From: DATGPD01 sp041398565
Lineage (GTDB): Bacteria; Planctomycetota; UBA1135; UBA2386
NCBI GenBank assembly: GCA_041398565.1
Contig: JAWKUN010000004.1
Span: forward strand, 248,001 to 312,000
Length of the DNA stretch: 64,000 nucleotides
Reading direction: 5' to 3'
Translations under genes and position numbers: made by a program
In this document: positions 16,642-30,360 of the stretch, in pieces
Position numbering within the stretch: the first letter of the stretch is position 1
Layout: every line of letters begins with the position of its first letter
Notes under the pieces: generated by a model
The model's database searches: none
Seen by the model: only the letters and a program-made list of their open reading frames with translations
Told to the model about the DNA's origin: nothing

Positions 16642-17823
16642 TCAGCGAGAAGCTCGCGCCGCGGCCGCGGCCTTCAGCTGCTCGACCCGGTCCAGGCTCT
16701 CCCAACGGAAGCCGTCGCCCTGACGACCGAAGTGGCCGTAGGCCGCGGTCGGACGGAACACGGGTCGCTTGAGGGCCAACTGCTCGACGATCTTGCCGGG
16801 GCGCAGGTCGAACACCTCGCGCACGATCTCGGTGAGCGTGGACTCCGAAACGTGGCCGGTTCCGAAGGTGTCACACCGAATGCTGACCGGCTGCGCCACG
16901 CCGATCGCATAGGCGACCTGGACCTCGCAACGGTCCGCCAGGCCGGCGGCCACCACGTTCTTGGCGACCCAGCGAGCGGCGTATGCCGCGGATCGGTCGA
17001 CCTTGCTCGAGTCCTTCCCCGAGAAGGCACCACCGCCGTGCCGCCCCATCCCGCCGTAGGTGTCGACGATGATCTTGCGCCCGGTGAGGCCGGCATCGGC
17101 CTTGGGTCCGCCCTCGACGAAACGACCCGTGGGATTGATGAACCAGCGCGTGCGGTTGTCGATGAGGTCCGGCAGGACTCGGGTGGCGACTTCCTGCAGT
17201 TCCTTCGCCATCTTCGCCGCATCGGCGTCCGGGCCGTGCTGGTGCGAGATCACCACCGTGTGGACGCGCACCGGCTTGTGGTTCTCGTCGTACTCGACGC
17301 TCAGCTGCGACTTGGCATCGGGCCGCAAGTAGGACAGACGACCGCTCTTGCGCTCGGTCGCCAGCTCCTGGAGGATGCGGTGGGAGTAGTAGATCGGAAA
17401 GGGCATGAGTTCCGGCGTCTCGCGGCACGCGTAGCCGAACATCATCCCTTGGTCGCCAGCCCCCTGCTCCTTGCTCTGCGAGGTGCTGGCGTCGACCCCC
17501 AGGGCGATGTCGGGCGACTGCGTCCCCAGCGCCTGGAGGACCGCGCACGACTCGGCGTCGAAACCGATCGACGGATCGTTGTAGCCGATGTCCCGGATGA
17601 CACCGCGGATCACGTCCTGGTAGTCGACGACCGCCCGGCTGGTGATCTCGCCGGTCACCACCACCAGTCCCCGCGAAGTCAGCGTCTCACAGGCCACTCG
17701 AGCGTTCGGATCCTGAGCCAGGTGGGCGTCGAGGATCGCGTCGGAGATCTGGTCGCAGACCTTGTCCGGATGCCCTTCGCTCACGGATTCGCTGGTGAAG
17801 AGGCGCAGTTCTTTGGAGCCCAT
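16642..17823 (-). CDS. metK: S-adenosylmethionine synthetase
   Basis: This 393-residue enzyme makes S-adenosylmethionine from methionine and ATP. Visible signatures are the N-terminal FTSESVSEGHPDKVCDQISD, the hexapeptide-like GAGDQGMMFGYA, and the phosphate-binding loop GGGAFSGKDSSKVDRS. The length is standard. ATG 17823 gives the usual N-terminus. Upstream are 292 bases without a gene; no known SAM riboswitch class is recognisable there. With ahcY and the ArsR-methyltransferase at 56.9-59.2 kb it covers supply of SAM and removal of its product. Confidence 0.98.
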   Translation of the reverse strand: MGSKELRLFTSESVSEGHPDKVCDQISDAILDAHLAQDPNARVACETLTSRGLVVVTGEITSRAVVDYQDVIRGVIRDIGYNDPSIGFDAESCAVLQALGTQSPDIALGVDASTSQSKEQGAGDQGMMFGYACRETPELMPFPIYYSHRILQELATERKSGRLSYLRPDAKSQLSVEYDENHKPVRVHTVVISHQHGPDADAAKMAKELQEVATRVLPDLIDNRTRWFINPTGRFVEGGPKADAGLTGRKIIVDTYGGMGRHGGGAFSGKDSSKVDRSAAYAARWVAKNVVAAGLADRCEVQVAYAIGVAQPVSIRCDTFGTGHVSESTLTEIVREVFDLRPGKIVEQLALKRPVFRPTAAYGHFGRQGDGFRWESLDRVEQLKAAAAARASR

Positions 17824-18115
17824 GGAGAAACGGTGGCGGCTGAACTTGGGGGTTGGAAGTCTGGAGGGGGGCGGGCCGAGCGCGGGTTCTCGGCGCCGCC
17901 GAACGCAAGCGCGGGGACGGTAACCAGTCGCGCGAGGGCCACCAAGTCGTTTCCCTCACTCTCCGGCGTCCGCGCCGATCCCCACGCGCACCCAACTCTT
18001 CCGGCTCACAGCAAGATCGGGTGTCTCTCCCGAATTCCGCAACTTCCGATCCGTCTCGCGCTACCTACTCCATGTCCGTCCCCCGGCGGACGTTGCGCTT
18101 ACCCACCTGTTCTTC
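17824..18115. other. Intergenic region upstream of metK
   Basis: These 292 bases separate the waaA stop from the metK start, both on the minus strand. I see no clear promoter pair, no SAM-I, SAM-II or SAM-IV core, and no strong hairpin. It is presumably the metK promoter and leader region. Confidence 0.4.
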
Positions 18116-19549
18116 TCATGGTTCGTTCTGCCGAGTTCCCGCTGGAACGGACGTCGGTGATGCTGACGCTCCTGGGCCTCCTTCTCGTGTTCCTCCTGAT
18201 CGTCGTCGCGTAGCGAGGAGCGGCGCGACCAACCCCATGGTCCGCGCGGTCGCCCCCTGATTGCGCTGGATCAAGGACACCGCCCGAGCGCCGAGGTCTT
18301 CCCGGCGCCTTGGATCCTGCAGGAGATCGCAAAAGGTGCGGCCGAGGTCGGACGCGGCGCCGACCTGGATTGCGGCCCCCGCGCCCAGCAGGAGTTCGAC
18401 GTCGTTGCGGAAGTTCGAGGTGTGCGGACCGAACACCACCGCGCGACCGAGGGCGGCCGGCTCGAGCATGTTCTGACCGCCCCGCGGCACGAGGCTGCCG
18501 CCGACGAACGCGACGTCAGCCGCGGCATAGAACGCCTCGAGGTGTCCGATCGTGTCCACCAGCACGGCATCCGACGGTCCCAGGACAGGGAGCGAGGCGC
18601 AGGTCGACCAAGCCAGCGCGCGCAGGCCATGCTGGGCGATCACCTCGGACACGGCGTGCGCGCGTTCCGGATGCCTCGGCGCCAAGACGACGCGAATCGG
18701 GCGCGCCAGACGCGCACGGGCGTCCGCGAGGGCATCGAGGAGCATGGCCTCCTCGTCGCCGTGGGTCGATCCGCACACGACCACGGCGCTGCCGTCGGCG
18801 CGCAGCCAGTTCGCGAGAGCCTGCGCCCGCGCCGGCGTGCGCCCGACGCGGACGGCGTCGTACTTCATGTTGCCGGTCACGAAGATTCTCGCGGCCGGCA
18901 CCCCGAGCATGGACAGACGCTTGCGGTAGGACTCGTCCTGCATGCAGAAGCGACTGATCGCCCCGAACGGGGGCGACAGACCACGGATGCGCCGGTAGCC
19001 GCGGAAACTGCGCTCGGAGATCCTCCCGTTCACGACCGCCACGGGGACGCGACGACGCGCGGCACAGAACAGGAAGTTCGGCCAATACTCCAGTTCGACC
19101 AAGAGGACCACCGCCGGTCGGACGCGGCGGATCGCAAGCCACGGAAACGGTCCGAAGTCGAGAGGGTAGTACATCGACCGCAGCGAAGGATGCACCTGGC
19201 GCGCCAGAGCCCGCCCGGTCGGGGTCGTGCAACTGATGACGACCTCGTGGTCGGAGTGCTGGGTGACCAGCCCCTCGATGAGCTGTCCCGCCGCCTTGAG
19301 CTCACCGACGCTGACCGCGTGCACCCACACCACCGGCCGCCCGTCGGAGGTCTTGGGCGACAGCCCCAATCGCTCCGACAGCCCTCTGCGGTAGCGCTGG
19401 TCGAACGCCAGGCGCCACAACAGGACTGGGCTGTACAGGAGCGCGAAGAGCAGGAATGCGCACTGGTAGACGAGGAGCGACAGGAGTCCACCCGCGCTCA
19501 GGGCGCGAGGTGGCGGCACTTCCAGCGAGCTCTCGTCTGGCGCCGACAT
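18116..19549 (-). CDS. waaA: 3-deoxy-D-manno-octulosonic acid (Kdo) transferase WaaA
   Basis: This 477-residue GT-B glycosyltransferase adds Kdo to lipid IVA at the inner membrane. An N-terminal membrane anchor (residues ~20-45) is followed by the acceptor domain with WVHAVSVGEL, where Glu83 matches the catalytic base of the family, and by LVELEYWPNF in place of the usual ETELWPN. The donor domain shows VTGNMKYDAV, VLAPRHPER and the late block GQNMLEPAALGRAVVFGPH. About 30 low-complexity residues at the C-terminus follow the conserved domain and are unusual. The ATG at 19549 lies 7 bases after the secA stop, so the two are cotranscribed. Its presence implies a lipid-A-containing outer membrane. 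Confidence 0.95.
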   Translation of the reverse strand: MSAPDESSLEVPPPRALSAGGLLSLLVYQCAFLLFALLYSPVLLWRLAFDQRYRRGLSERLGLSPKTSDGRPVVWVHAVSVGELKAAGQLIEGLVTQHSDHEVVISCTTPTGRALARQVHPSLRSMYYPLDFGPFPWLAIRRVRPAVVLLVELEYWPNFLFCAARRRVPVAVVNGRISERSFRGYRRIRGLSPPFGAISRFCMQDESYRKRLSMLGVPAARIFVTGNMKYDAVRVGRTPARAQALANWLRADGSAVVVCGSTHGDEEAMLLDALADARARLARPIRVVLAPRHPERAHAVSEVIAQHGLRALAWSTCASLPVLGPSDAVLVDTIGHLEAFYAAADVAFVGGSLVPRGGQNMLEPAALGRAVVFGPHTSNFRNDVELLLGAGAAIQVGAASDLGRTFCDLLQDPRRREDLGARAVSLIQRNQGATARTMGLVAPLLATRRRSGGTREGGPGASASPTSVPAGTRQNEP

Positions 19550-19556
19550 TCAGGCG

Positions 19557-22361
<2,805 letters not shown>

Positions 22362-22499
22362 CGCACTTGCACCGGGACCTGGATACGCGGGAGAACAAGG
22401 CGGCCGCGTCGACCGGCGGCGAAGGTCCCAGATCGCCAGCACGGATCGACGGTCAACGAGAGTTGGCGGCAGCCACGGGGACGCAGCCGAATGCGGCGC

Positions 22500-22820
22500 T
22501 CAGGGCCCGCGCGTCTGCGGCAGCGTGCCGTCCGCGATACTGCCGCCCGTCACCTCGAGGCGCCGATACGGCGCCGGCGCGGCCGCCTCCGATTCGGCGC
22601 CTCGCAGCCCGATGGTCTGACGCTCCTCGCCACGCTCAGCGGTGCGCACGTCGCCGCCGGCCGCTGCCGTCTGCGGCGGCGTCGCGGGATCGACCATTGC
22701 CGCGCCGCCCCCCGCGCTCACCAGCACCAGGAGCATCAGCGCAGTCAACGCGGAGCCGGCGCTCGCGCGCACCAGGAGGGCGGCGGCCAGGCGAAGCGAG
22801 TCGTGCGGCAGGAAGCTCAC
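22500..22820 (-). CDS. Small single-pass membrane protein, hypothetical
   Basis: This 106-residue protein starts at a GTG (22820) that overlaps the stop of the receiver-protein gene as GTGA, so it should be translated by coupling. Residues ~8-34 are hydrophobic (LAAALLVRASAGSALTALMLLVLV). The remainder is low-complexity, Ala/Glu/Thr-rich and probably disordered and exported. I recognise no family. It is followed after 138 bases by secA in the same direction. Coding evidence is the overlap and the clean membrane segment; it could still be a spurious frame. Confidence 0.5.
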   Translation of the reverse strand: MSFLPHDSLRLAAALLVRASAGSALTALMLLVLVSAGGGAAMVDPATPPQTAAAGGDVRTAERGEERQTIGLRGAESEAAAPAPYRRLEVTGGSIADGTLPQTRGP

Positions 22821-23629
22821 GGGCGTGTGTCGTGTTGCGGCAGCAGCCGTTGGACCATCGCGTAGAGTAGCTCCTCGCCATAGGGTTTCGCCAGGAAGCC
22901 CTCGGCCTTCTGGACGTCGGTCACGGAGATCCGCGACGCGGTGGTGAGGAGGACCGGGATCTCCCGAGTCGCGGATCCGGCACGAAGGGCATCGATCACC
23001 TCGAGGCCGTCCATCTCCGGGAGCTCGTAGTCGAGCACGATGAGGTCCGGGTGCAGGCGTTCGGCCGCCCGCAATCCCGATCGCCCGTCGAAGCACTTCT
23101 CGACGACGAATCCGCGCGCGCGAAGCAGCGAGCCGACGCACTCGGCCAGGTCTTCCTCGTCGTCGATCACGAGAATGGTCTGCGCCGACGAATCGTGCCG
23201 GGGCTCGACCCGCCGCTGGGCCAACATGTCCTTCAGCGCGGCAGCCGTCGGCAGACCCTCGCTGGCGATCTGCGCCTCGATCTCCGCCTTGAGCTTGCGG
23301 TTGAAGCGCCGCACCGCCATCCAAGCCTCGTAGTCGGGGAAGTCCGGCCGGATCTCCATCTCGTCGTGCGTGTCGACGGCGAAGATGAACTCCCCGTCGA
23401 CCAGGTGCTCCTGCAGGACCAGCTTCATGAACGGGTAGTTGCGGTTGCCGAGCCGCAGCGAGTAGCGGACCCGCCGCTGGTCACCGTCGGCCACCACCTC
23501 GCGCTGGAACAACGCGAGCACCTGCTCGGCGCTCGCGTCCGCGGGCAGGCTGAGGTTGGGCATCCGCCGCGGCCCACCGGAACCGCCGTAGGCCAAGTCG
23601 AGGTAGATCCCGACGGCCTGCTGCACCAT
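22817..23629 (-). CDS. Response regulator with unassigned N-terminal domain and C-terminal receiver
   Basis: This 270-residue protein reverses the usual order. Residues 1-145 form an unassigned domain starting VQQAVGIYLDLAYGGSG and including GNRNYPFMKLVLQEHL and the acidic EFIFAVDTHDEMEIRPDFPD. The receiver occupies ~150-265: the acidic pair in ILVIDDEED, the phosphoacceptor Asp200 in VLDYELPEMDG, Thr in LLTTAS, and the conserved Lys in FLAKPYGEE. No DNA-binding domain or enzyme domain is recognisable. I use ATG 23629. A GTG two codons upstream (23635) has a G-rich stretch 6 bases before it and is equally possible. The stop overlaps the GTG of the small membrane protein. No partner histidine kinase is adjacent. 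Confidence 0.85.
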   Translation of the reverse strand: MVQQAVGIYLDLAYGGSGGPRRMPNLSLPADASAEQVLALFQREVVADGDQRRVRYSLRLGNRNYPFMKLVLQEHLVDGEFIFAVDTHDEMEIRPDFPDYEAWMAVRRFNRKLKAEIEAQIASEGLPTAAALKDMLAQRRVEPRHDSSAQTILVIDDEEDLAECVGSLLRARGFVVEKCFDGRSGLRAAERLHPDLIVLDYELPEMDGLEVIDALRAGSATREIPVLLTTASRISVTDVQKAEGFLAKPYGEELLYAMVQRLLPQHDTRP

Positions 23630-23935
23630 CGCCACGCGTAGCCCCCTCAGCTGCAAGTCCCATCTCCTGTCGCGAGCCGAGCGAGTGCCCGCCCCCGACG
23701 CTGGGACGACCTGCCGGCGCCCCACTGCGGGCGCCGCGGCGCACCGGACAGTCGTGTGGGCAGATGGGACCTGGACGGCATGAGCGGAGGCAGAACTCTA
23801 CGCCATCTCCCGGGCCGTATCGAGCCCAGCGCTCGGTTCCCCTGCCCACGGGGCGCGTCCTTGCGCGGCCGGGGCCGTGGGCCGGCCCCTGCCGCGCGAA
23901 GCCGGGCGTCGGGGCCATCGGTGGGGACGCTTCGG

Positions 23936-24517
23936 TCAGGACGCGGCGACGTGCGGCTTGCGGCCTTCGAAGAGGATCGACAGCGCCAGACACACCACCC
24001 CCACGGAGATGCAAGCGTCCGCCACGTTGAAGGCCGGGAACTCGTACTGCCAGCTGCTCCGGGGAAAGAACGTGAAGTAGAGGAAGTCGCGCACGCCCCC
24101 ACCCGGTTCGGTCAGGTTGTCGTACAGATTGCCGGCCGCCCCGGCCAGGATCGCCCCCAGGATCAGGAGGAGTGCAGCCCCGGCCCGCCGCAGACGCACG
24201 ACGTAGACGACGATCGCCACCACGGCGACACACCGCACGATCACCAAGGGCAGGTTGTAGCCCTGCAGCAAGCCCCAGATCGTGCCCGTGTTGTGCCAGC
24301 GAACCAGGTCCAGACGGACAGCGCCATCCCAGACCGAGTGTCGCACGCGCTGTCCGACACCTGGGTAGCGCTGGTCGAGGAACGCGAACACCGCCGCCTT
24401 CGACCACAGGTCGAGACCCACCAACGGGGCGATCGGCAGCCAGAACCAGAGCTTGCTGGCGCCAGCCCCGTGCGTCGGCACCGCGGGCACGTCGACCGTC
24501 TCGGCGGCGGAGGTCAC
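23936..24517 (-). CDS. lspA: Lipoprotein signal peptidase (signal peptidase II)
   Basis: This 193-residue integral membrane aspartyl protease removes signal peptides from prolipoproteins. Four hydrophobic helices are evident. Family motifs are HNTGTIWGLLQG (family NxGaxfg), GAAGNLYDNL with the first catalytic Asp, and FNVADACISVG with the second. In most LspA proteins the motif reads GNLIDR; here the Arg position is Asn. The GTG start at 24517 overlaps the stop of the DksA/TraR-like gene as GTGA, so expression is coupled. Substrates in this window include the putative lipoprotein at 40572-41273. Confidence 0.93.
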   Translation of the reverse strand: MTSAAETVDVPAVPTHGAGASKLWFWLPIAPLVGLDLWSKAAVFAFLDQRYPGVGQRVRHSVWDGAVRLDLVRWHNTGTIWGLLQGYNLPLVIVRCVAVVAIVVYVVRLRRAGAALLLILGAILAGAAGNLYDNLTEPGGGVRDFLYFTFFPRSSWQYEFPAFNVADACISVGVVCLALSILFEGRKPHVAAS

Positions 24518-24948
24518 GCGCTTTCGCGGCTGCGCTCCATCTCTTCCTGATGGCGCACGCAGTAACGCGCCCACGGCACGTATTCGAGCCGCGGCTTCGG
24601 GATCCAAGGATCGACCTTCTTGGTGGCCTTCTTGCTGCTCTTCTCCCGCTCGACCTCGTCGGCGCAGGCGAGGCACATGCCATAGGCGACCTCTCCCTTG
24701 CCCTCCAGGCGCTCCAAGGCCTCCTGGATCATGGTGATCGTCTCTTCCTCGTTCTCGATCAGCCCGAGCATGAAGCTCTGGTCGTAGTTGTCCGTACCCT
24801 GGTCCGCCAAGTGGTCGACCGAGTTGTCCTGTTCGGACGCGCGCAGTGCCTCGTCGCGGAGGGACCCGACATCCCCCGTGAGGACGGCCAGCTGGTGCCG
24901 AAGGAGATTCTCGTACTTCGTGAGCTCGGCCTTGGTCGGCTTGGACAT
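24514..24948 (-). CDS. DksA/TraR-family zinc-finger protein
   Basis: This 144-residue protein has a helical N-terminal part (KYENLLRHQLAVLTGDVGSLRDEAL), a DxxD-type acidic tip (NSVDHLADQGTDNYDQSF), and a C-terminal zinc-finger region. The finger shows CLAC and, about 40 residues later, CVRH, so one Cys of the classical four is His. The finger loop contains a Lys-rich insertion (EKSSKKATKK). Family members bind the RNA polymerase secondary channel or are of unknown role; many stand next to lspA, as here. The ATG at 24948 is preceded by an 88-base leader and a good promoter. Confidence 0.85.
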   Translation of the reverse strand: MSKPTKAELTKYENLLRHQLAVLTGDVGSLRDEALRASEQDNSVDHLADQGTDNYDQSFMLGLIENEEETITMIQEALERLEGKGEVAYGMCLACADEVEREKSSKKATKKVDPWIPKPRLEYVPWARYCVRHQEEMERSRESA

Positions 24949-25042
24949 GGCTCTCGTACTCGTTGCCGTTATCGCAGTTGCAGATCCCTTGGCGCCGCTC
25001 GGGAAGCCCCCGACTGACGGCGCGAGCGTCAAAGGGCGCGGG

Positions 25043-25071
25043 ACCATAAGAGTGGTCGCTCGGGTGGTCAA
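25043..25071 (-). promoter_or_regulatory. Candidate promoter of the dksA-like/lspA operon
   Basis: On the minus strand TTGACC (25071-25066), a 17-base spacer and TATGGT (25048-25043) give a good sigma-70 match with ideal spacing. Transcription would start near 25036, about 88 bases before the ATG at 24948. Confidence 0.5.
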
Positions 25072-25274
25072 GGGCATCGACCGTGGGGCATCGCCCGACG
25101 GACGGCGCCTCCCCAGGCGACCGTGGAGCGAGCCGCACTCGGCGGTGTCGTCGAAGTGCGGACACCGACATCGACGCCGATGCGCGCCGCTGAGTCGATC
25201 CACGCACGAGCCGAGGCCGCCGTGGCGCCGCCCACTCCAACCATCGGGACTCGTGTTCGTTCCCGCCCGGTCCA

Positions 25275-25280
25275 TACAAT
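25275..25280 (+). promoter_or_regulatory. Candidate -10 box of xer
   Basis: TACAAT differs from TATAAT at one base and ends 9 bases before the GTG at 25290. No -35 is recognisable. The transcript would be nearly leaderless. Confidence 0.3.
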
Positions 25281-25289
25281 CGACGTCAC

Positions 25290-26222
25290 GTGTCGAGCGC
25301 GACCTCAGGAAGACGACCGCCCCCACCCGCGGCGCCCCGACGCGCCCCGCGTGCACTCTGCGACGAGTTCCTCCTCTACCTGGAGCTCGAGCTGCAGCTG
25401 TCCCCGCGCACCATCGCCGCCTACCGCATCGACCTCGAGAGGCTGCTCGGCGCCGGGGCCGAACTGCCCGACCGAAGCGCGATCCTCCTCCAGTTGGCGC
25501 ACGACCGACAGGCCCGCGCCCCGGCGTCCGTCGTTCGCGCGATGGCCGCCTGGCGCGGGTTCTTCCGTTACCTGGAGGCGGAAGGGCACCTCGACGAGGA
25601 TCCGACGGACGGCCTGCTCGGCCTCCGCCTCGAGCGCCGCCTGCCCCCCGTCCTCGGCCGCCGCGCGGTCGAGCGCCTGCTGGCGGCCACCGACCCGACC
25701 ACCTTGCTGGGCCAACGCGACACGGTCCTGCTGCACTGCCTCTACGCCACCGGCTGCAGGGTCTCGGAGCTGTGCGCGCTCACGCCCTCGAGCTACAGCC
25801 CCGAGCAGCGGTTCCTGCGCCTGCGCGGCAAGGGCAACAAGGAGAGGTTGGTGCCGCTGTCCGAACGCGCCTGCGTCCTCATCGACGACTACCTGGCGCG
25901 CGTGCGCCCGGTCCTGCAGGGCCGCGGCGCCGCCGGTCGCACCGGCGACGCGTTGTTCCTGTCCGTGCGCGGTCGCCCCCTCGACCGCCAACGTGTCTTC
26001 GAGATCGTGCGCGCGCACGCGCTCCGGGCCGGCGTCTCCGCCGCGATGTCGCCCCACAAGCTGCGCCACGCATTCGCGACGCACTTGGTCGAGGGCGGCG
26101 CCGACCTGCGCGCCGTGCAAGAGATGCTCGGCCACGCGTCTCTGTCGACGACGCAGATCTACACCCACGTCGACGCCGAGCGCCTGCGCGACACGCACCG
26201 ACGCTGCCACCCGCGCGGCTAG
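25290..26222 (+). CDS. xerD: Site-specific tyrosine recombinase XerC/XerD
   Basis: This 310-residue recombinase resolves chromosome dimers at dif with a partner recombinase. The N-terminal SAM-like core-binding domain runs ~20-105. The catalytic domain carries all active-site residues: Arg157 in GCRVSEL, Lys181 in GKGNKER, His256 and Arg259 in HKLRHAFATHLVEGGADLRA, His282 in GHASLSTT and the nucleophile Tyr291 in IYTHV. The start is the GTG at 25290, just after a TACAAT box. Full length and housekeeping context point to chromosomal Xer rather than an element integrase. Choice between XerC and XerD is not secure from sequence alone. It converges with uvrC, leaving 16 bases. Confidence 0.88.
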   Translation: MSSATSGRRPPPPAAPRRAPRALCDEFLLYLELELQLSPRTIAAYRIDLERLLGAGAELPDRSAILLQLAHDRQARAPASVVRAMAAWRGFFRYLEAEGHLDEDPTDGLLGLRLERRLPPVLGRRAVERLLAATDPTTLLGQRDTVLLHCLYATGCRVSELCALTPSSYSPEQRFLRLRGKGNKERLVPLSERACVLIDDYLARVRPVLQGRGAAGRTGDALFLSVRGRPLDRQRVFEIVRAHALRAGVSAAMSPHKLRHAFATHLVEGGADLRAVQEMLGHASLSTTQIYTHVDAERLRDTHRRCHPRG

Positions 26223-26238
26223 GAGTCCGCGGCGGAGT

Positions 26239-28079
26239 TCAGCCGTGGGCCTCGCCGCGCAGTGCCGCGAACACGCGCTCGGCCACAGCCTCGCCGAGCC
26301 CCGGCACCGCCCGCAAGGCGTCGAGGTCGGCAGCTCGAACTCGGCTGAGCGATCCGAAGTGACGCAGGAGCGCGCGGCGACGGGCCGGACCGATGCCGGG
26401 GATGCGGTCGAGGTCGCTGGTGAGCTGTCCCCGCAGCTTGCGATGGTAGGTGATCGCGAAGCGGTGTGCTTCGTCACGGATCCGCGCCACCAGCAGGGTG
26501 ACCGGCGCAGCCTCCGGCAACGGCACCGCGTCGGGTCGCCCCGGGAGGACCAGACGCTCGGCGCTGGCCAAGCGCCGTGCACGCTGGAAGCCCTGCAGGC
26601 GGCTCTTGGCCAACCCGACCACCGCCAGCTCCTGATCGAGGCCCAGTTCGGCCATGGCACGTCGGGCTGCGGCCAGCTGGCCTTCGCCGCCGTCGATGAT
26701 CAGGAGGTCGGGGAGTTCGTCGTCCTCGTCCCGCATGCCCCGTACCAGACTGCGGCGCACGGCCTCCTGCATGGCCGCGAAGTCGTCGCCGGCGGCGGCG
26801 GAGCTGATCTTGAAGCGGCGGTAGCAAGTCTTGTCGGGACGACCGGCGACGAAGCACACGCGCGAGGCGACGGTGTCCTTGCCCTGCATGGTCGAGACGT
26901 CGAGGCAATGCACACGCTGCGGCACCACATCGAGTCCGATGAGTTCGGCCAGGGTCGCCGCGGCTGCCGCCAGGCGCGTGTCGGCGTCCGCTTCGACCGC
27001 GTCCACCAGGCGCGCGTTGGCGGTCGCCAGCTCTTGCTGCCGTCGACGCTCGCCGCGCTGGGGAACCACGATCTCGACGCGAGCTCCGCGCTTGCCGGAC
27101 AGCCAGTCCGCCAACACCGCGTCGTCCTCGATCGGGCCCGGCACCACCACCTCGCGAGGCACGTAGGTGTCGCCCTCGTAGAAGCGAGTCAGCAGCTGAG
27201 CCAAGGCGACGTCGACCGGCAGGTCCGTGTCGAGGCCGAATCGCCGGCTGTTCTCCAGACGACCATCGCGAAAGGACAAGACGACCACGCACAGTTCGGC
27301 GCCGGCGCGGTGGATTCCGACCACGTCCCGATCCTCCCCGCGGCTGCCCACGACTCCCTGCCGCTCGCTGGCCGAGCACAGGGCATCGATCTGCTGCTTG
27401 AGAGCCTGGGCGCGCTCGAACTCCAGCTCGGCCACCGCCGCGTCCATCTTGGTGCGCAGCTCTCCGAGCACCGGCCCGACCTCGCCGCGCAGGATGGCGC
27501 AGGCTCGATCGAGCTGCCGTGCGTAGGTGGGGTGGTCGATCAGCCCGACGCAGGGCGCGGGGCAGCGTCCGATCTGGTGCTTCAGACAGGGTCGGCTGCG
27601 GTTGTGAAAGACGCTGTCGGTGCAGTCGCGGAGCGGCACGATCTTGTGCAGGAGGCGCAGGGTGCGCCGCACGGCCTTGGCCGAGGCGTAGGGTCCGAAA
27701 TACTCGGCCCCGTCGCTGCGCCGCCGACGCACGAAGCGGAACCACGGCCAGGGCTCCCGGCGATCGAGGCGCAGCAGCAGGAACGACTTGTCGTCCTTCA
27801 GGCGGATGTTGTAGGTCGGCTTGCGCTTCTTGATGACGGTGTTCTCGAGCAGGAGCGCCTCTTGCTCGGTACGGGTCACCACGAACTCCACGTCGTGTGC
27901 CCGGTCCTCGACGAAGGCGAGGAGTGGCCGGCCGTCGCCGCCGGGCTTCAGGTAGCTGCGCACGCGGCTGCGCAAGCTCGCTGCCTTGCCGACGTACAGC
28001 GCCTTGCCGACGGCATCGACGAAGACGTAGACGCCGGGTTCGTCGGGCAGACGCGCGACCTTGTCGGCGATGTGTGCTC

Positions 28080-28083
<4 letters not shown>
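26239..28083 (-). CDS. uvrC: Excinuclease ABC subunit UvrC
   Basis: This 614-residue nuclease makes both incisions in nucleotide excision repair. The N-terminal GIY-YIG domain shows DEPGVYVFVDAVGKALYVGKA (3' incision). A UVR motif (residues ~200-235, ELEFERAQALKQQIDALC) contacts UvrB. The UvrC RNase-H-like domain for 5' incision contains CLDVSTMQGKDTVASRV and DLLIIDGGEGQLAAA. Two helix-hairpin-helix units at the C-terminus (LDRIPGIGPARRRALLRHFGS) bind DNA. The GTG at 28083 overlaps the uvrB stop as GTGA, so uvrB-uvrC form a coupled pair. Confidence 0.97.
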
Positions 28084-30119
<2,036 letters not shown>

Positions 30120-30360
30120 GGACGCCCCCATCATTCACCGCCGCCGCCTGGAGGCGAGCCCGTCCTGGCGGCGGCGGTGTCGGCGGCAGAGACGGCGCTC
30201 CCGCCGCCGAATCCGCGCGCGCCTTCGACGCGCGCGCCCAACCGCTCGGTGCCGGACTCGGCGAGGGACGTTGCCAACCAGGGCCAGCGTCGGTACCCTC
30301 CCGCCCGGCCCGTTTCTCGGGCCGCCGCCCCAACCCCGACGACCCGTCCAGCGCACATCG

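Larger units (their letters stand above)
24949..25289. other. 341-base divergent intergenic region between dksA-like gene and xer
   Basis: No gene is visible. The minus-strand promoter at 25071-25043 and the plus-strand -10 box at 25275-25280 lie here. The stretch between them is GC-rich without obvious hairpins or repeats. Confidence 0.5.

Noticed and set aside
17824..18115. Possible SAM riboswitch before metK
   Set aside because: None of the conserved cores of known SAM riboswitches can be recognised in the leader.
25290..26222. Xer gene as integrase of a mobile element
   Set aside because: It has the standard Xer length and motifs, is flanked by housekeeping genes, and shows no attachment repeats. 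The tRNA-Cys gene is 9 kb away and complete.
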